Shown here piece after piece: positions 20,394 to 26,706 of a stretch of 26,706 bases of DNA; the stretch's first letter is position 1, and every line of letters starts with the position of its first letter. Location of the stretch: NCBI GenBank assembly GCA_016296575.1, contig JAEDJA010000032.1:1-26706 (forward strand). Reading direction: 5' to 3'. Under the pieces are notes generated by a model. It was not told where the DNA came from. It saw nothing but the letters and a program-made list of their open reading frames with translations, and did not search any database. Made by a program: the position numbers and the translations under genes. The stretch is from Treponema sp. (GTDB taxonomy: Bacteria; Spirochaetota; Spirochaetia; Treponematales; Treponemataceae).

Positions 20394-21139
20394 TGAAAAT
20401 AATATTATCTCCAGCAAAAAAGATGAATACAAACCTTGATACTTTAGAACCTATGGGATTGCCCATGTTTATTGATAGGTCTACGGAAATATTAGCATGG
20501 TTAAAAGGCAAATCTAAAGATGAGTTAAAGGAATTGTGGAAATGCAATGATAAAATCGTGGAGCAAAATGTGAGACGTTTAGAGAATATGGACTTGTACC
20601 ATAGGCTTACACCGGCGATATTATCATATGAAGGAATTGCGTATCAGTACATGGCTCCTACAGTATTTGAGTATGGTCATTTTGAATATATACAGGAACA
20701 TCTAAGGATATTATCAGCGTTCTATGGTGTTTTGAAGCCAATGGATGGAGTAACACCTTACCGCTTAGAGATGAAGGCAAAAGCTACAATCGGAAATGAA
20801 AAAAACTTATATGAATATTGGGGAGATATGCTTTACAAAGGTGTTAGAGATGAGAAGGGCCTTATAATTAATCTGGCATCAAAAGAATATTCTCAATGTA
20901 TCGAGAGATATCTATCCGAAGAAGATACCTATATATCTATAACATTTTGCGAATTAGCTGCCGGGAAATTGGTAACAAAAGGTACTTATGCAAAAATGGC
21001 ACGAGGTGAAATGGTTAGATTCATGGCAGAAAACTGCATTGAAAATCCCGAAGAAATAAAAGAATTCAATAGACTTGGATACGTTTTTAGAGAAGACTTA
21101 TCTTCTAAAATAGAATATGTTTTTGAAAGAAGACTGTGA
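20393..21139 (+). CDS. yaaA: Peroxide stress protein YaaA (UPF0246)
   Basis: YaaA limits free iron and so protects DNA from Fenton damage during H2O2 stress; it has a DNA-binding helix-hairpin-helix. The N-terminal IILSPAKKMNTN, the central ILSYEGIAYQYMAP and ILSAFYGVLKPMDGVTPYRL, then LINLASKEYSQCI, are all family signatures. The 248-residue length is normal. Its ATG overlaps the bcp stop codon by one base, so translation is coupled. The pairing with a peroxiredoxin supports a joint oxidative-stress role. Confidence 0.95.
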   Translation: MKIILSPAKKMNTNLDTLEPMGLPMFIDRSTEILAWLKGKSKDELKELWKCNDKIVEQNVRRLENMDLYHRLTPAILSYEGIAYQYMAPTVFEYGHFEYIQEHLRILSAFYGVLKPMDGVTPYRLEMKAKATIGNEKNLYEYWGDMLYKGVRDEKGLIINLASKEYSQCIERYLSEEDTYISITFCELAAGKLVTKGTYAKMARGEMVRFMAENCIENPEEIKEFNRLGYVFREDLSSKIEYVFERRL

Positions 21140-21194
21140 GTTTGCCTGATGAATACGAAAGCATAAGAGATTTGTGAAGGAGGCAGTTATCGAA

Positions 21195-21980
21195 ATGAAT
21201 AATGTAAACAAAACATTGTATATCCCTCTCTATGGTAAATCGAAAGTCAGCAAGCAAGGTATTATTTTAAAAGATGCTATGGCAGAAAAAATATGGGAAT
21301 TGGAATCCTTTAAGATAAAAGGAAAATCAAAATCGAAATGGTTGTCTTATAATATGGCTATGAGAGCTAGAATTTTCGATGATTGGACAAAATCTATGCT
21401 CCATCAAGATAAAGAAGCACTTGTTTTGCATATAGGTTGTGGACTTGACAGTAGATGTATTCGTATAAACGAACCTTTCACAAACTGGATAGACGGAGAT
21501 TTTCCGAATGTTATAGAAATACGCAAAAAATACTATAAAGAATCTGAAAACTACCACATGATTTATTTTGACGCTTGCGAAAGCGAGCAAGTCAGAAATC
21601 TCCCGGACAGTAATAGAGCTGTTGTGATACTGGAAGGAATAAGCATGTATCTTAAAAACGAACAGCTTAATGCTTTTTTGAAAGCATTATCAGAGAAATA
21701 CACATCGCTTAGTATTCTTATGGATGTTTATACGGTCTGTGGAGCAAAGGCTTCTAAATACAAAAATCCTATCAATGATGTGGGAGTTACAAGGGTATGG
21801 GGTATAGACGATATTCAAAAGGTGCTTGCAGGCACAGAAATTGTATGCAAAGAAGAACATTCTCTCACACCTGATTATCTTGTTAAGAAACTGAAGCCGT
21901 TTGAACAATTTTTCTTTAGGATTGTGTTTTCAGAGCGAATATATAGAAAGATTTATCGATTATATGAGCTTGAAAAATGA
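21195..21980 (+). CDS. Class I SAM methyltransferase, LCM/TcmP family
   Basis: Predicted S-adenosylmethionine-dependent O-methyltransferase of the leucine carboxyl methyltransferase family (TcmP-like). The SAM-binding loop is ALVLHIGCGLDSRCIRI, followed by NWIDGDFPNVIEIRKKYY, where the acidic residue ends strand 2. VVILEGISMYLKNEQLNAFL is the family's motif IV region. AAGGAGG (21177-21183) lies 11 nt before the ATG at 21195; the in-frame GTG at 21174 precedes that ribosome-binding site and is rejected. The product is 261 residues. It follows yaaA by 55 bp on the same strand, with a weak relative of the repeated leader in the gap. The substrate is unknown. Confidence 0.85.
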   Translation: MNNVNKTLYIPLYGKSKVSKQGIILKDAMAEKIWELESFKIKGKSKSKWLSYNMAMRARIFDDWTKSMLHQDKEALVLHIGCGLDSRCIRINEPFTNWIDGDFPNVIEIRKKYYKESENYHMIYFDACESEQVRNLPDSNRAVVILEGISMYLKNEQLNAFLKALSEKYTSLSILMDVYTVCGAKASKYKNPINDVGVTRVWGIDDIQKVLAGTEIVCKEEHSLTPDYLVKKLKPFEQFFFRIVFSERIYRKIYRLYELEK

Positions 21981-22050
21981 GATATTTACGAGTAAATATT
22001 ACAGAAAATAAGTACTTGTAGAATCAGAAAGCATAGTGGAGAATCAATCT

Positions 22051-22212
22051 ATGACATGCGGCAGAACTACAGGAAATTATAACAGCTATCTTGGTTTTAA
22101 TCCCGAAACAGGTACAGCTGTTGTTGTGCTTTCAAATCTCGCCCCGAATTATAGAGTCCCAGCTACTGTATTAGGTGTAAAACTGTTATTAGAACTTGAT
22201 AATGAGAAGTGA
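22051..22212 (+). pseudogene. Serine hydrolase (class C beta-lactamase-like), C-terminal fragment
   Basis: The 53 residues include GRTTGNYNSYLGFNPETGTA and VVVLSNLAPNY, the closing strands of the beta-lactamase/transpeptidase-like fold after its HxGxTG motif. The catalytic SxxK region and most of the domain are missing. The frame has no start of its own. Its stop codon is followed within 4 bases by the hairpin of leader copy B. Confidence 0.65.
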
Positions 22213-22215
22213 AGC

Positions 22216-22266
22216 TTTCAGTCTTGCGAAGAGACTGAAACAACAGAAGATTTGAATTCTACGGAG
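22216..22266 (+). promoter_or_regulatory. Repeated hairpin-SD leader, copy B
   Basis: TTTCAGTCT (22216-22224) pairs perfectly with AGACTGAAA (22232-22240) around a 7-base loop. Four bases later comes AGAAGATTTGAA (22245-22256), then three bases, then TACGGAG (22260-22266), the ribosome-binding site of the VOC gene. The module is shared with copy A at 17641-17692; a decayed third copy lies at 24677. Confidence 0.65.
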
Positions 22267-22272
22267 ATAATC

Positions 22273-22659
22273 ATGAAGAATTATACCCAAGTATATGTAA
22301 AAAATAGCTTTGAAGCGGCAGAAACATACTGTAAGGCTTTTGGCGCAGAAATTACTCGTGAGTTTATGAATGAGGATAACACTGCTTACGAACACTGTGA
22401 GCTGTCTGTCAATGGAGAAGGTTTTCTCGCGCTGGCAGAAGCAAAAAATCCTTGTGATATAAGTATTGTACACAAGTATAAATGGGAAACTATGACATTT
22501 AATGTATTTGAAATGGGAACAGAAGAAGCAGTTCATAATGCATTTCAGGTTTTGAGTGATGGAGGCGTAGTTCTTGAACCTATCGGCGAGCTTCCATGGA
22601 GTAAATGCTGTGCAACTATTATTGATAAATATGGAGTATGTTGGTGGATTTCAATTTGA
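22273..22659 (+). CDS. VOC family protein, PhnB/glyoxalase-like
   Basis: A 128-residue vicinal-oxygen-chelate fold protein. YVKNSFEAAETYCKAFGAEI is the opening strand-helix of PhnB-type proteins, and HCELSVNGEGFLALAEA and DKYGVCWWISI are the later conserved strands (usually DKFGVxWxI). The middle (NVFEMGTEEAVHNAFQVLSD, GGVVLEPIGELPWSKCCATI) is also typical. CGGAG lies 7 nt before the ATG at 22273; the longer TTG reading from 22252 would include the leader and is rejected. Functions in the family range from antibiotic resistance to isomerases, so none can be assigned. Confidence 0.85.
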   Translation: MKNYTQVYVKNSFEAAETYCKAFGAEITREFMNEDNTAYEHCELSVNGEGFLALAEAKNPCDISIVHKYKWETMTFNVFEMGTEEAVHNAFQVLSDGGVVLEPIGELPWSKCCATIIDKYGVCWWISI

Positions 22660-22761
22660 CAACATCCAATTTGTAGGGAAAATTTCAGTTTGCAGACGAC
22701 AAATGTGACTGGACGGATCAGAAATGTTGTTGGTGGACGATGTTGATAATAAGGAGTTTTA

Positions 22762-23043
22762 ATGCAGGACATAATTGCAAAATTAACAGCAAAAGATGAT
22801 AAATATGCTTGTGCCATTGCTGATAAAATCATATCCGAAAGTCAAGATACTGATAAATGGTATGAATTTTTTGATGCGTTTGCGTCCCTGCTTAACCATC
22901 CAAAGTCATTAGTAAGAAATCGTGTGTTGTATATTCTTTCTGCTAATGCACAGTGGGACGATGAAAGAGAACTCGTTCATACACCAGATTCAGAATATGC
23001 TATACTTAAGGAAATAATTTGTAAAGAACAATGGGGAATGTAA
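22762..23043 (+). pseudogene. HEAT-repeat/SufBD-like protein, N-terminal fragment with foreign tail
   Basis: Residues 1-67 (starting MQDIIAKLTAKDDKYACAIA and including WYEFFDAFASLLNHPKSLVR and ILSANAQWDDE) resemble the N-terminus of clostridial HEAT-like proteins often labelled SufBD, which normally continue for another 100 or so residues. Here the sequence switches to RELVHTPDSEYAILKEIICK and ends at 93 residues, probably the tail of another gene. AAGGAG precedes the ATG, so it may still be translated. The stop is 1 bp before the next start. Family recognition is from memory of the pattern and moderate in strength. Confidence 0.55.
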
Positions 23044-23044
23044 G

Positions 23045-23947
23045 ATGCTACGACAGGCAATGGGAGACTGCCAGGTTGGAATTAGACGATATGAAACAAA
23101 AGAAATAGGAGATGATTCTCATAGAAGAAGAGTACCGATGACCATTTATTATCCGGCTGAGTCCTGGACAAAGGAATACCCTTATATGGAAGGACAGTAT
23201 CAGCGTAGTGCTCCCAATGTGATTGACAATGGTGTTCGGACGTATTGTGGAATGGAACCGGAATTCAAAACTACAATAGTAAAGGCGAAGGTTGTATTAA
23301 TGAATCACGGTTTGTGTGGATATGAAATGGAAAGCACGGTGTTATGTGCAGACTTGGCATCGTCGGGCTATATAGTAGTTAGCATCGGACATCCTTATGG
23401 GGCAGGAATTGTAACCTATACGGATGGGGAACGGTTTGAAAGCCCGGAATCCTTTGATGATATGAGAAAAAAACTTGATCAGTTAGAACCACTCTGGTAT
23501 GAAGATATTATTACGGTAATGGAGTGGCTCGCATGTGCAAACACGTCCAATTCATTTTGGAAGGGAAAGCTCGAGCTTGCCAGCATGGGCTCTGTTGGAG
23601 TCTCCTTTGGTGGCTGTTGTAGTGTTTTTGCCGCACTAAAAAATGACAGCTTACGGTATGCTGTGAATCTGGATGGAGCACTCTTTGGAAAACCTGAGAT
23701 TAGAAATCAGGACAAAGCGATTCTGGTTCTTTGCAGTCCATTAAATTATAAAGCGCATGCTATTCTGACCAAGGAAGGCTGTACCTGTGTTACAGTGAAA
23801 AGAATTAGAAAAGTAAGTCATTGGGAGTTTTCTGACGGTATTTATCTTAGCGACAGAGGAAAGAAAAATACTGCATGGGCCAATGAGGTTAGCAGAATAA
23901 GAGCAACCATGATACGGGAATTTATACGGGAGAATACGGAGGGGTAG
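23045..23947 (+). CDS. Alpha/beta hydrolase, PAF-acetylhydrolase-like
   Basis: Predicted serine esterase/lipase of 300 residues. The nucleophile elbow is MGSVGVSFGG (GxSxG). The oxyanion region is VVLMNHGLCGYEME, the acid is in YAVNLDGALFGKPE, and the histidine is in RKVSHWEFSDG. Together these match the platelet-activating-factor acetylhydrolase isoform II pattern (LDG and SH motifs). VPMTIYYPAE near the start is also typical. There is no signal peptide. It begins 1 bp after the preceding ORF, so translation may be coupled; an internal ATG five codons on is an alternative start. The natural substrate is unknown; short-chain esters are likely. Confidence 0.85.
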   Translation: MLRQAMGDCQVGIRRYETKEIGDDSHRRRVPMTIYYPAESWTKEYPYMEGQYQRSAPNVIDNGVRTYCGMEPEFKTTIVKAKVVLMNHGLCGYEMESTVLCADLASSGYIVVSIGHPYGAGIVTYTDGERFESPESFDDMRKKLDQLEPLWYEDIITVMEWLACANTSNSFWKGKLELASMGSVGVSFGGCCSVFAALKNDSLRYAVNLDGALFGKPEIRNQDKAILVLCSPLNYKAHAILTKEGCTCVTVKRIRKVSHWEFSDGIYLSDRGKKNTAWANEVSRIRATMIREFIRENTEG

Positions 23948-24094
23948 TATGAAAGATGGAGAAAAACATATTCCACGAGCCAGATAGCAGGTATTGTAGG
24001 TCTTCATCCGAATACAGTCAGAAAGTATGAGGACAGTATGCGTCCGCTGATTGAACGAGATATGACGGAAACTAAAAAAGCATTGATAAAGTAA
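23948..24094 (+). pseudogene. MerR-type helix-turn-helix fragment
   Basis: Read in the hydrolase frame past its stop codon, the sequence gives TYSTSQIAGIVGLHPNTVRK followed by YEDSMRPLIERDMTETKKAL. The first part is the recognition motif of a MerR-like regulator (SQIAxxVGxHPNTVRxYE); the second is unrelated. No start codon is available in frame. It is a head-to-tail deletion relic. Confidence 0.5.
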
Positions 24095-24126
24095 CTTTGA
24101 ATTTGTCGTTGGGAGGAGAATATTAT

Positions 24127-24672
24127 ATGTCAAAGGGAATCATGATTATTGGTCCATCTGGAAGCGGAAAAACATCATTAGGAAAAATGGTGGCTGATAA
24201 ATTGGGATATCCTTATTTTGATGTAGATGATTACATTTGGAGAAGAGATACCGAAAAGCCGTACACTGTAATGTATAGTCGTGAAGAGAAGATAAATAGA
24301 TTAAGCAAAGATATTTTCCCTTATGAACACTTTGTAATGGCAGGTTCAATGAGTTCTTTCCATTATGCATTTGATGACAAGTTCGATATGATGGTTTTTC
24401 TCTATGCGGAGCCTGCTGTGCGTATACAGAGAGTGCATGAACGTGCAGTTGAACGCTTTGGTGAAAGAGTCCTTGAGGGTGGAGACTTGTATGAGAGTCA
24501 TTTGCGTTTTTTAGATGACAATCGACGGTACGAAAAAAATGGTTCTCCAAATCTTAACGAGCAGAGAGAATGGATGAACAATATGTCTTGTATGAAAATT
24601 GAATTGGACGGTAAAGTCGATCTTGAAAGCAATAGCAATATTATTGTTGAGAGATGGAATCAAATAATCTGA
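24127..24672 (+). CDS. P-loop NTPase, small kinase-like (AAA_17/AAA_18 type)
   Basis: A 181-residue nucleotide-binding protein resembling adenylate or shikimate-type kinases of unknown substrate. Walker A is IMIIGPSGSGKTSLGK (residues 5-20). It is followed by the substrate-side motif YPYFDVDDYIWRRDTEKPYT and a Walker B-like KFDMMVFLYAEPAVRIQRVH, then a basic lid-like segment (ERAVERFGERVLEGGD). GGGAGGAG lies 9 nt before the ATG at 24127; the reading from TTG 24097 would include this ribosome-binding site and is rejected. Similar genes occur singly in Firmicutes and are usually annotated as putative adenylate kinases. It is not part of a clear operon. Confidence 0.82.
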   Translation: MSKGIMIIGPSGSGKTSLGKMVADKLGYPYFDVDDYIWRRDTEKPYTVMYSREEKINRLSKDIFPYEHFVMAGSMSSFHYAFDDKFDMMVFLYAEPAVRIQRVHERAVERFGERVLEGGDLYESHLRFLDDNRRYEKNGSPNLNEQREWMNNMSCMKIELDGKVDLESNSNIIVERWNQII

Positions 24673-24676
24673 CAAA

Positions 24677-24709
24677 TTTCAGTCTTGTGGAGAGACAAAT
24701 CCCGATTTG
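24677..24709 (+). repeat. Decayed third copy (C) of the hairpin leader
   Basis: TTTCAGTCTTGTGGAGAGAC matches copy B at 18 of 20 bases and is followed after seven bases by GATTTGAA. The 3' hairpin arm is disrupted (AGACAAAT instead of AGACTGAAA), and no TACGGAG follows. Like copy B, it starts a few bases after the stop codon of the previous gene. Confidence 0.55.
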
Positions 24710-24828
24710 AAACAGAAGAAGAACTCTGTGAGTTAACCGGGCTGACAGAACACGAAATAATTGACATAGGTTTCGGCAAAGAATATAATAAACTTAATAA
24801 AATGGATTTTATACACCTAAAATGTTAA
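24688..24828 (+). pseudogene. C-terminal fragment of an unrecognised protein
   Basis: An open frame reads WRDKSRFETEEELCELTGLT, then EHEIIDIGFGKEYNKLNKMD and ends at TAA 24826-24828. It has protein-like composition and no start. I cannot name the family. The AbiE promoter (24761-24789) lies entirely inside this old coding sequence. Confidence 0.45.
24761..24789 (+). promoter_or_regulatory. Consensus promoter of the AbiEi-AbiEii operon
   Basis: TTGACA (24761-24766), a 17-base spacer and TATAAT (24784-24789) form a perfect sigma-70 promoter, as at the broken AbiEi locus. Here about 48 nt of leader precede the AbiEi start, with AGAGG as the ribosome-binding site. A perfect promoter suits a gene that represses itself. 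Confidence 0.65.
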
Positions 24829-24844
24829 GAAAAGGGAAGAGGCG

Positions 24845-25468
24845 ATGCTATACAATTATATAAAAGAACATTATAAAGAAGCGGAACCGATTTTCTTTTC
24901 GGATTTGGAGAGAGAGGATATTACGAAGTCGGCGTTAAATCAGCAGTTAAAGAAACTCTGTGATAAGGGATTGCTGCAGAAGTATGATACCGGAGTATAT
25001 TTTATACCTAAGAAGTCTCTGTTGAATTCTACCATAGGACCGAATGCGGATATGGTGGCGCGATATCGTTTTATTTCCAAAGGAGATAATGTTGATGGTT
25101 TTTATGGTGGCAATTCTTTTGCAAACCAGATAGGGATTACTACACAGGTTCCGCGGGTAGTTGAAATTGTGAGTAACAACACAAACTCATCAGATAGAGA
25201 GGTGCGAATTGGCAACAGAAGATTTTATGTGAGGAAACCAATCGTACAGATAACAAAAGAGAATGTGTATGTGTTACAGCTGTTGGAGCTATTGAAAAAT
25301 CTTGATGCATATTTAGATTATTCTTATGAGGAGGCACGGGACAAATTTGCAGAGTATATCACGATTCACGGAATCAAACGAAGTGATGTAGATTTGTATA
25401 TCAGAAAATACCCGCTGGCGACATTTAAATTTTATTATGAATTGGGGTTAGATCATGTACTTGCATAA
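24845..25468 (+). CDS. AbiEi-like antitoxin/repressor (DUF6088 type)
   Basis: A 207-residue antitoxin of a type IV toxin-antitoxin system. The N-terminal winged helix spans about residues 1-60 (FFSDLEREDITKSALNQQLK, LCDKGLLQKYDTGVYFIP). The C-terminal domain includes GFYGGNSFANQIGITTQVPR and VEIVSNNTNSSDREVRIGNR, matching the DUF6088 kind of AbiEi relative. The gene overlaps the toxin gene by 14 bp. It is expected to bind its own promoter and to oppose the toxin without a stable protein-protein complex, as known for AbiE. It is only distantly similar to the broken AbiEi at 8339-8944. Confidence 0.85.
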   Translation: MLYNYIKEHYKEAEPIFFSDLEREDITKSALNQQLKKLCDKGLLQKYDTGVYFIPKKSLLNSTIGPNADMVARYRFISKGDNVDGFYGGNSFANQIGITTQVPRVVEIVSNNTNSSDREVRIGNRRFYVRKPIVQITKENVYVLQLLELLKNLDAYLDYSYEEARDKFAEYITIHGIKRSDVDLYIRKYPLATFKFYYELGLDHVLA

Positions 25469-26372
25469 AGAGAAAAGAGAATTGTTTCGCGATGCAATTT
25501 TGCTGACTTCACAGAGGCTTGAAGTCAGTGAAGATATCGTAGAGAAAGATTATTATGTCACATTGATTTTGAAGAAACTTTCTTTGATTGAATATCCGAT
25601 TGTGTTTAAAGGTGGTACATCTCTTTCCAAAGCCTTTCAAGTTATAGACCGATTTTCGGAAGATATTGATATTACCTTTACAGAACATTTGGGAGAAGCA
25701 AGAAGGAAGAAGTTGAAGTATAATATATTGAAGCCGATTGCAGATGAATTAGGACTTGTGATTCGTAACTTTGATTCTATCGAAAGTGATAAAAATCTGA
25801 ATCATTATGATTTCTATTATGAGTCGGTGGTTGGAGATAGAGTTATCAATCCTATTCCGCCCTATGTTAAGCTGGAAACATCTTTGATGTCTTATGCATT
25901 TCCTACAGAAGAAAGGGGACTCGGTAATTATATATTAGATGCCCTGGGAGCAGAGGAAGAGGAGCTTATTGCAACATACGATCTAGGCATATTTCCTATG
26001 CGTGTTCAGTCTTTGAATCGTACATTGATTGATAAAGTTTTTGCTGTATGCGATTACTATATGCAGAGAAAAGCTCACAGAAATGCAAGACATTTGTATG
26101 ATATTTATAAGCTGACAGAGCATGTGGAGATTGACGATGATTTCTTGAAGCTTGTAAAAGAAGTACGTGCACACAGAATTGCTATGGGAAGAGAAATTGC
26201 TCCGGCAGCACCCCTGGATGTAAATATTGTAGAGTTGGTTCAGAAGATTTGTGATGAAGATTTCTACAAAGAAGATTATCGGGAAACTACGCTTAAGTTG
26301 ATTTCGGATTCTTTGGAGTATGAAATGTTGAAGAAACATTATAAGGAATTGGTGGAAAAGATATTTGCCTGA
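25455..26372 (+). CDS. AbiEii/AbiGii-family nucleotidyltransferase toxin
   Basis: A 305-residue nucleotidyltransferase that in the AbiE family acts as a bacteriostatic toxin; studied relatives modify tRNA 3' ends. The active-site motifs are PIVFKGGTSLSKAFQVIDRF (GG-T/S at residues 53-55) and SEDIDITF, with the metal-binding pair D70 and D72. EDIVEKDYYVTLILKKL near the N-terminus is the conserved family start. LNRTLIDKVFAVCDYYMQRK and the following ARHLYDIYKL are typical of the helical C-terminal part. It overlaps the antitoxin gene by 14 bp, so the two are coupled. It is complete. Phage abortive infection is a plausible role but not shown here. Confidence 0.92.
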   Translation: MYLHKEKRELFRDAILLTSQRLEVSEDIVEKDYYVTLILKKLSLIEYPIVFKGGTSLSKAFQVIDRFSEDIDITFTEHLGEARRKKLKYNILKPIADELGLVIRNFDSIESDKNLNHYDFYYESVVGDRVINPIPPYVKLETSLMSYAFPTEERGLGNYILDALGAEEEELIATYDLGIFPMRVQSLNRTLIDKVFAVCDYYMQRKAHRNARHLYDIYKLTEHVEIDDDFLKLVKEVRAHRIAMGREIAPAAPLDVNIVELVQKICDEDFYKEDYRETTLKLISDSLEYEMLKKHYKELVEKIFA

Positions 26373-26382
26373 CATGTTTTTT

Positions 26383-26428
26383 TACCCCCAAAGATGTAAA
26401 ATGGGGTAGAAAATGAAGTGGTGGGGTA
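26383..26428. repeat. TACCCC/GGGGTA inverted and direct repeats after the toxin gene
   Basis: TACCCC (26383-26388) is complementary to GGGGTA at 26403-26408, and GGGGTAGAA recurs at 26423-26431. It may act as a transcription terminator, though the T-run precedes the stem instead of following it, so a terminator acting on the opposite strand is also possible. Confidence 0.35.
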
Positions 26429-26482
26429 GAATAAATAGTAAGGTTGTAAATATGAATTTGAATTTTGCAGCGAGGTTAGATT

Positions 26483-26692
26483 ATGATTATTTTGATAGCT
26501 GGAGCCTCACATACAGGCAAAACAGCATTGTCACAGAAACTGCTTGAAAAATATAAATATCCATATTTCTCAATAGACCATTTGAAAATGGGTTTAATAA
26601 GAAGTGGCAACACGGAACTTACCCCAACAAGTGATGATTCAGATTTAACAGTTTTTTACGGTGACGGTCTTCGTCCCAGTATTCCTCTCTGA
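26483..26692 (+). pseudogene. P-loop kinase (adenylate kinase-like), truncated
   Basis: The first 55 or so residues are a normal P-loop kinase start: MIILIAGASHTGKTALSQKL with Walker A GASHTGKT (residues 7-14), then YPYFSIDHLKMGLIRSGNTE and LTPTSDDSDLT. The sequence then turns into FYGDGLRPSIPL and stops at 69 residues, while relatives continue to about 170-200. It is therefore the head of a gene joined to other DNA. It is a different gene from the kinase at 24127. The window ends 14 bp later, so the continuation cannot be seen. Confidence 0.65.
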
Positions 26693-26706
26693 CTTCCTGC
26701 TCATTT

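Noticed and set aside
16400..24800. Integron cassette array (suggested by single genes and GTTAG-containing structured blocks)
   Set aside because: No integron integrase is in the window, and the blocks do not fit attC. The GTTAG end lies on the left and AAC on the right, the reverse of RYYYAAC...GTTRRRY, and the cores do not match the consensus.

Overview
This 26.7 kb, AT-rich bacterial window looks like an accessory chromosomal region of a host-associated Treponema-like spirochete. That is an inference. It rests on base composition, an orphan protein built from FliM/FliN flagellar-switch domains, and the mix of spirochete-like genes with genes that resemble gut Firmicutes genes. No core marker gene is present, so the genus is not proven.

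Layout. 0.08-1 kb: an IS982-family element whose transposase has an internal deletion. 1.1-3.5 kb: an unrecognised gene, then the ruins of a type I restriction-modification locus (hsdS and hsdR stubs) around an intact Fic gene that has its own promoter and repeated candidate operators. 3.5-4 kb: an XRE stub, a small ORF and a 10-11 bp tandem repeat. 4-6.4 kb: a MATE transporter convergent with an aromatic-acid-exporter-like protein. 6.5-6.7 kb: tRNA-Asn beside a 60-bp sequence repeated 11 kb away. 6.8-9 kb: an AlbA_2/ATP-binding regulator and an AbiEi antitoxin gene killed by one nonsense codon, with only a stub of its toxin gene. 9-15.2 kb: nucleoside hydrolase, a Fic deletion relic, a phosphodiesterase, an XRE-PIN toxin-antitoxin pair, a CD3324-like protein, a pseudokinase-like protein, and an AraC-GyrI regulator with a second AraC stub. 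15.3-16.8 kb: a mobile mystery protein A/B pair (XRE + Fic) and an IS982 tail.

16.8-26.7 kb is a patchwork of small genes and gene ends separated by repeated non-coding elements. It includes an XRE-FliM-FliN fusion, a peroxiredoxin-yaaA pair, an LCM-type methyltransferase, a VOC protein, a PAF-acetylhydrolase-like hydrolase, a P-loop kinase, and an intact AbiEi/AbiEii type IV toxin-antitoxin pair.

How it fits together. The region is dominated by toxin-antitoxin and defence genes in every state of decay (four Fic/TA-type loci with complete genes, several broken ones), with many deletion fusions of gene heads to gene tails. The two most unusual signals are: (1) a predicted transcription factor in which an XRE DNA-binding domain replaces the FliM N-terminus and is followed by a FliM middle-like domain and two SpoA (FliM-C/FliN) domains; (2) two GC-rich structured elements, each 6-7 nt after a TATAAT box, with matching ends and one compensatory base-pair change, one of them forming the leader of the peroxiredoxin operon. 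A separate hairpin-plus-Shine-Dalgarno leader is repeated upstream of unrelated genes.
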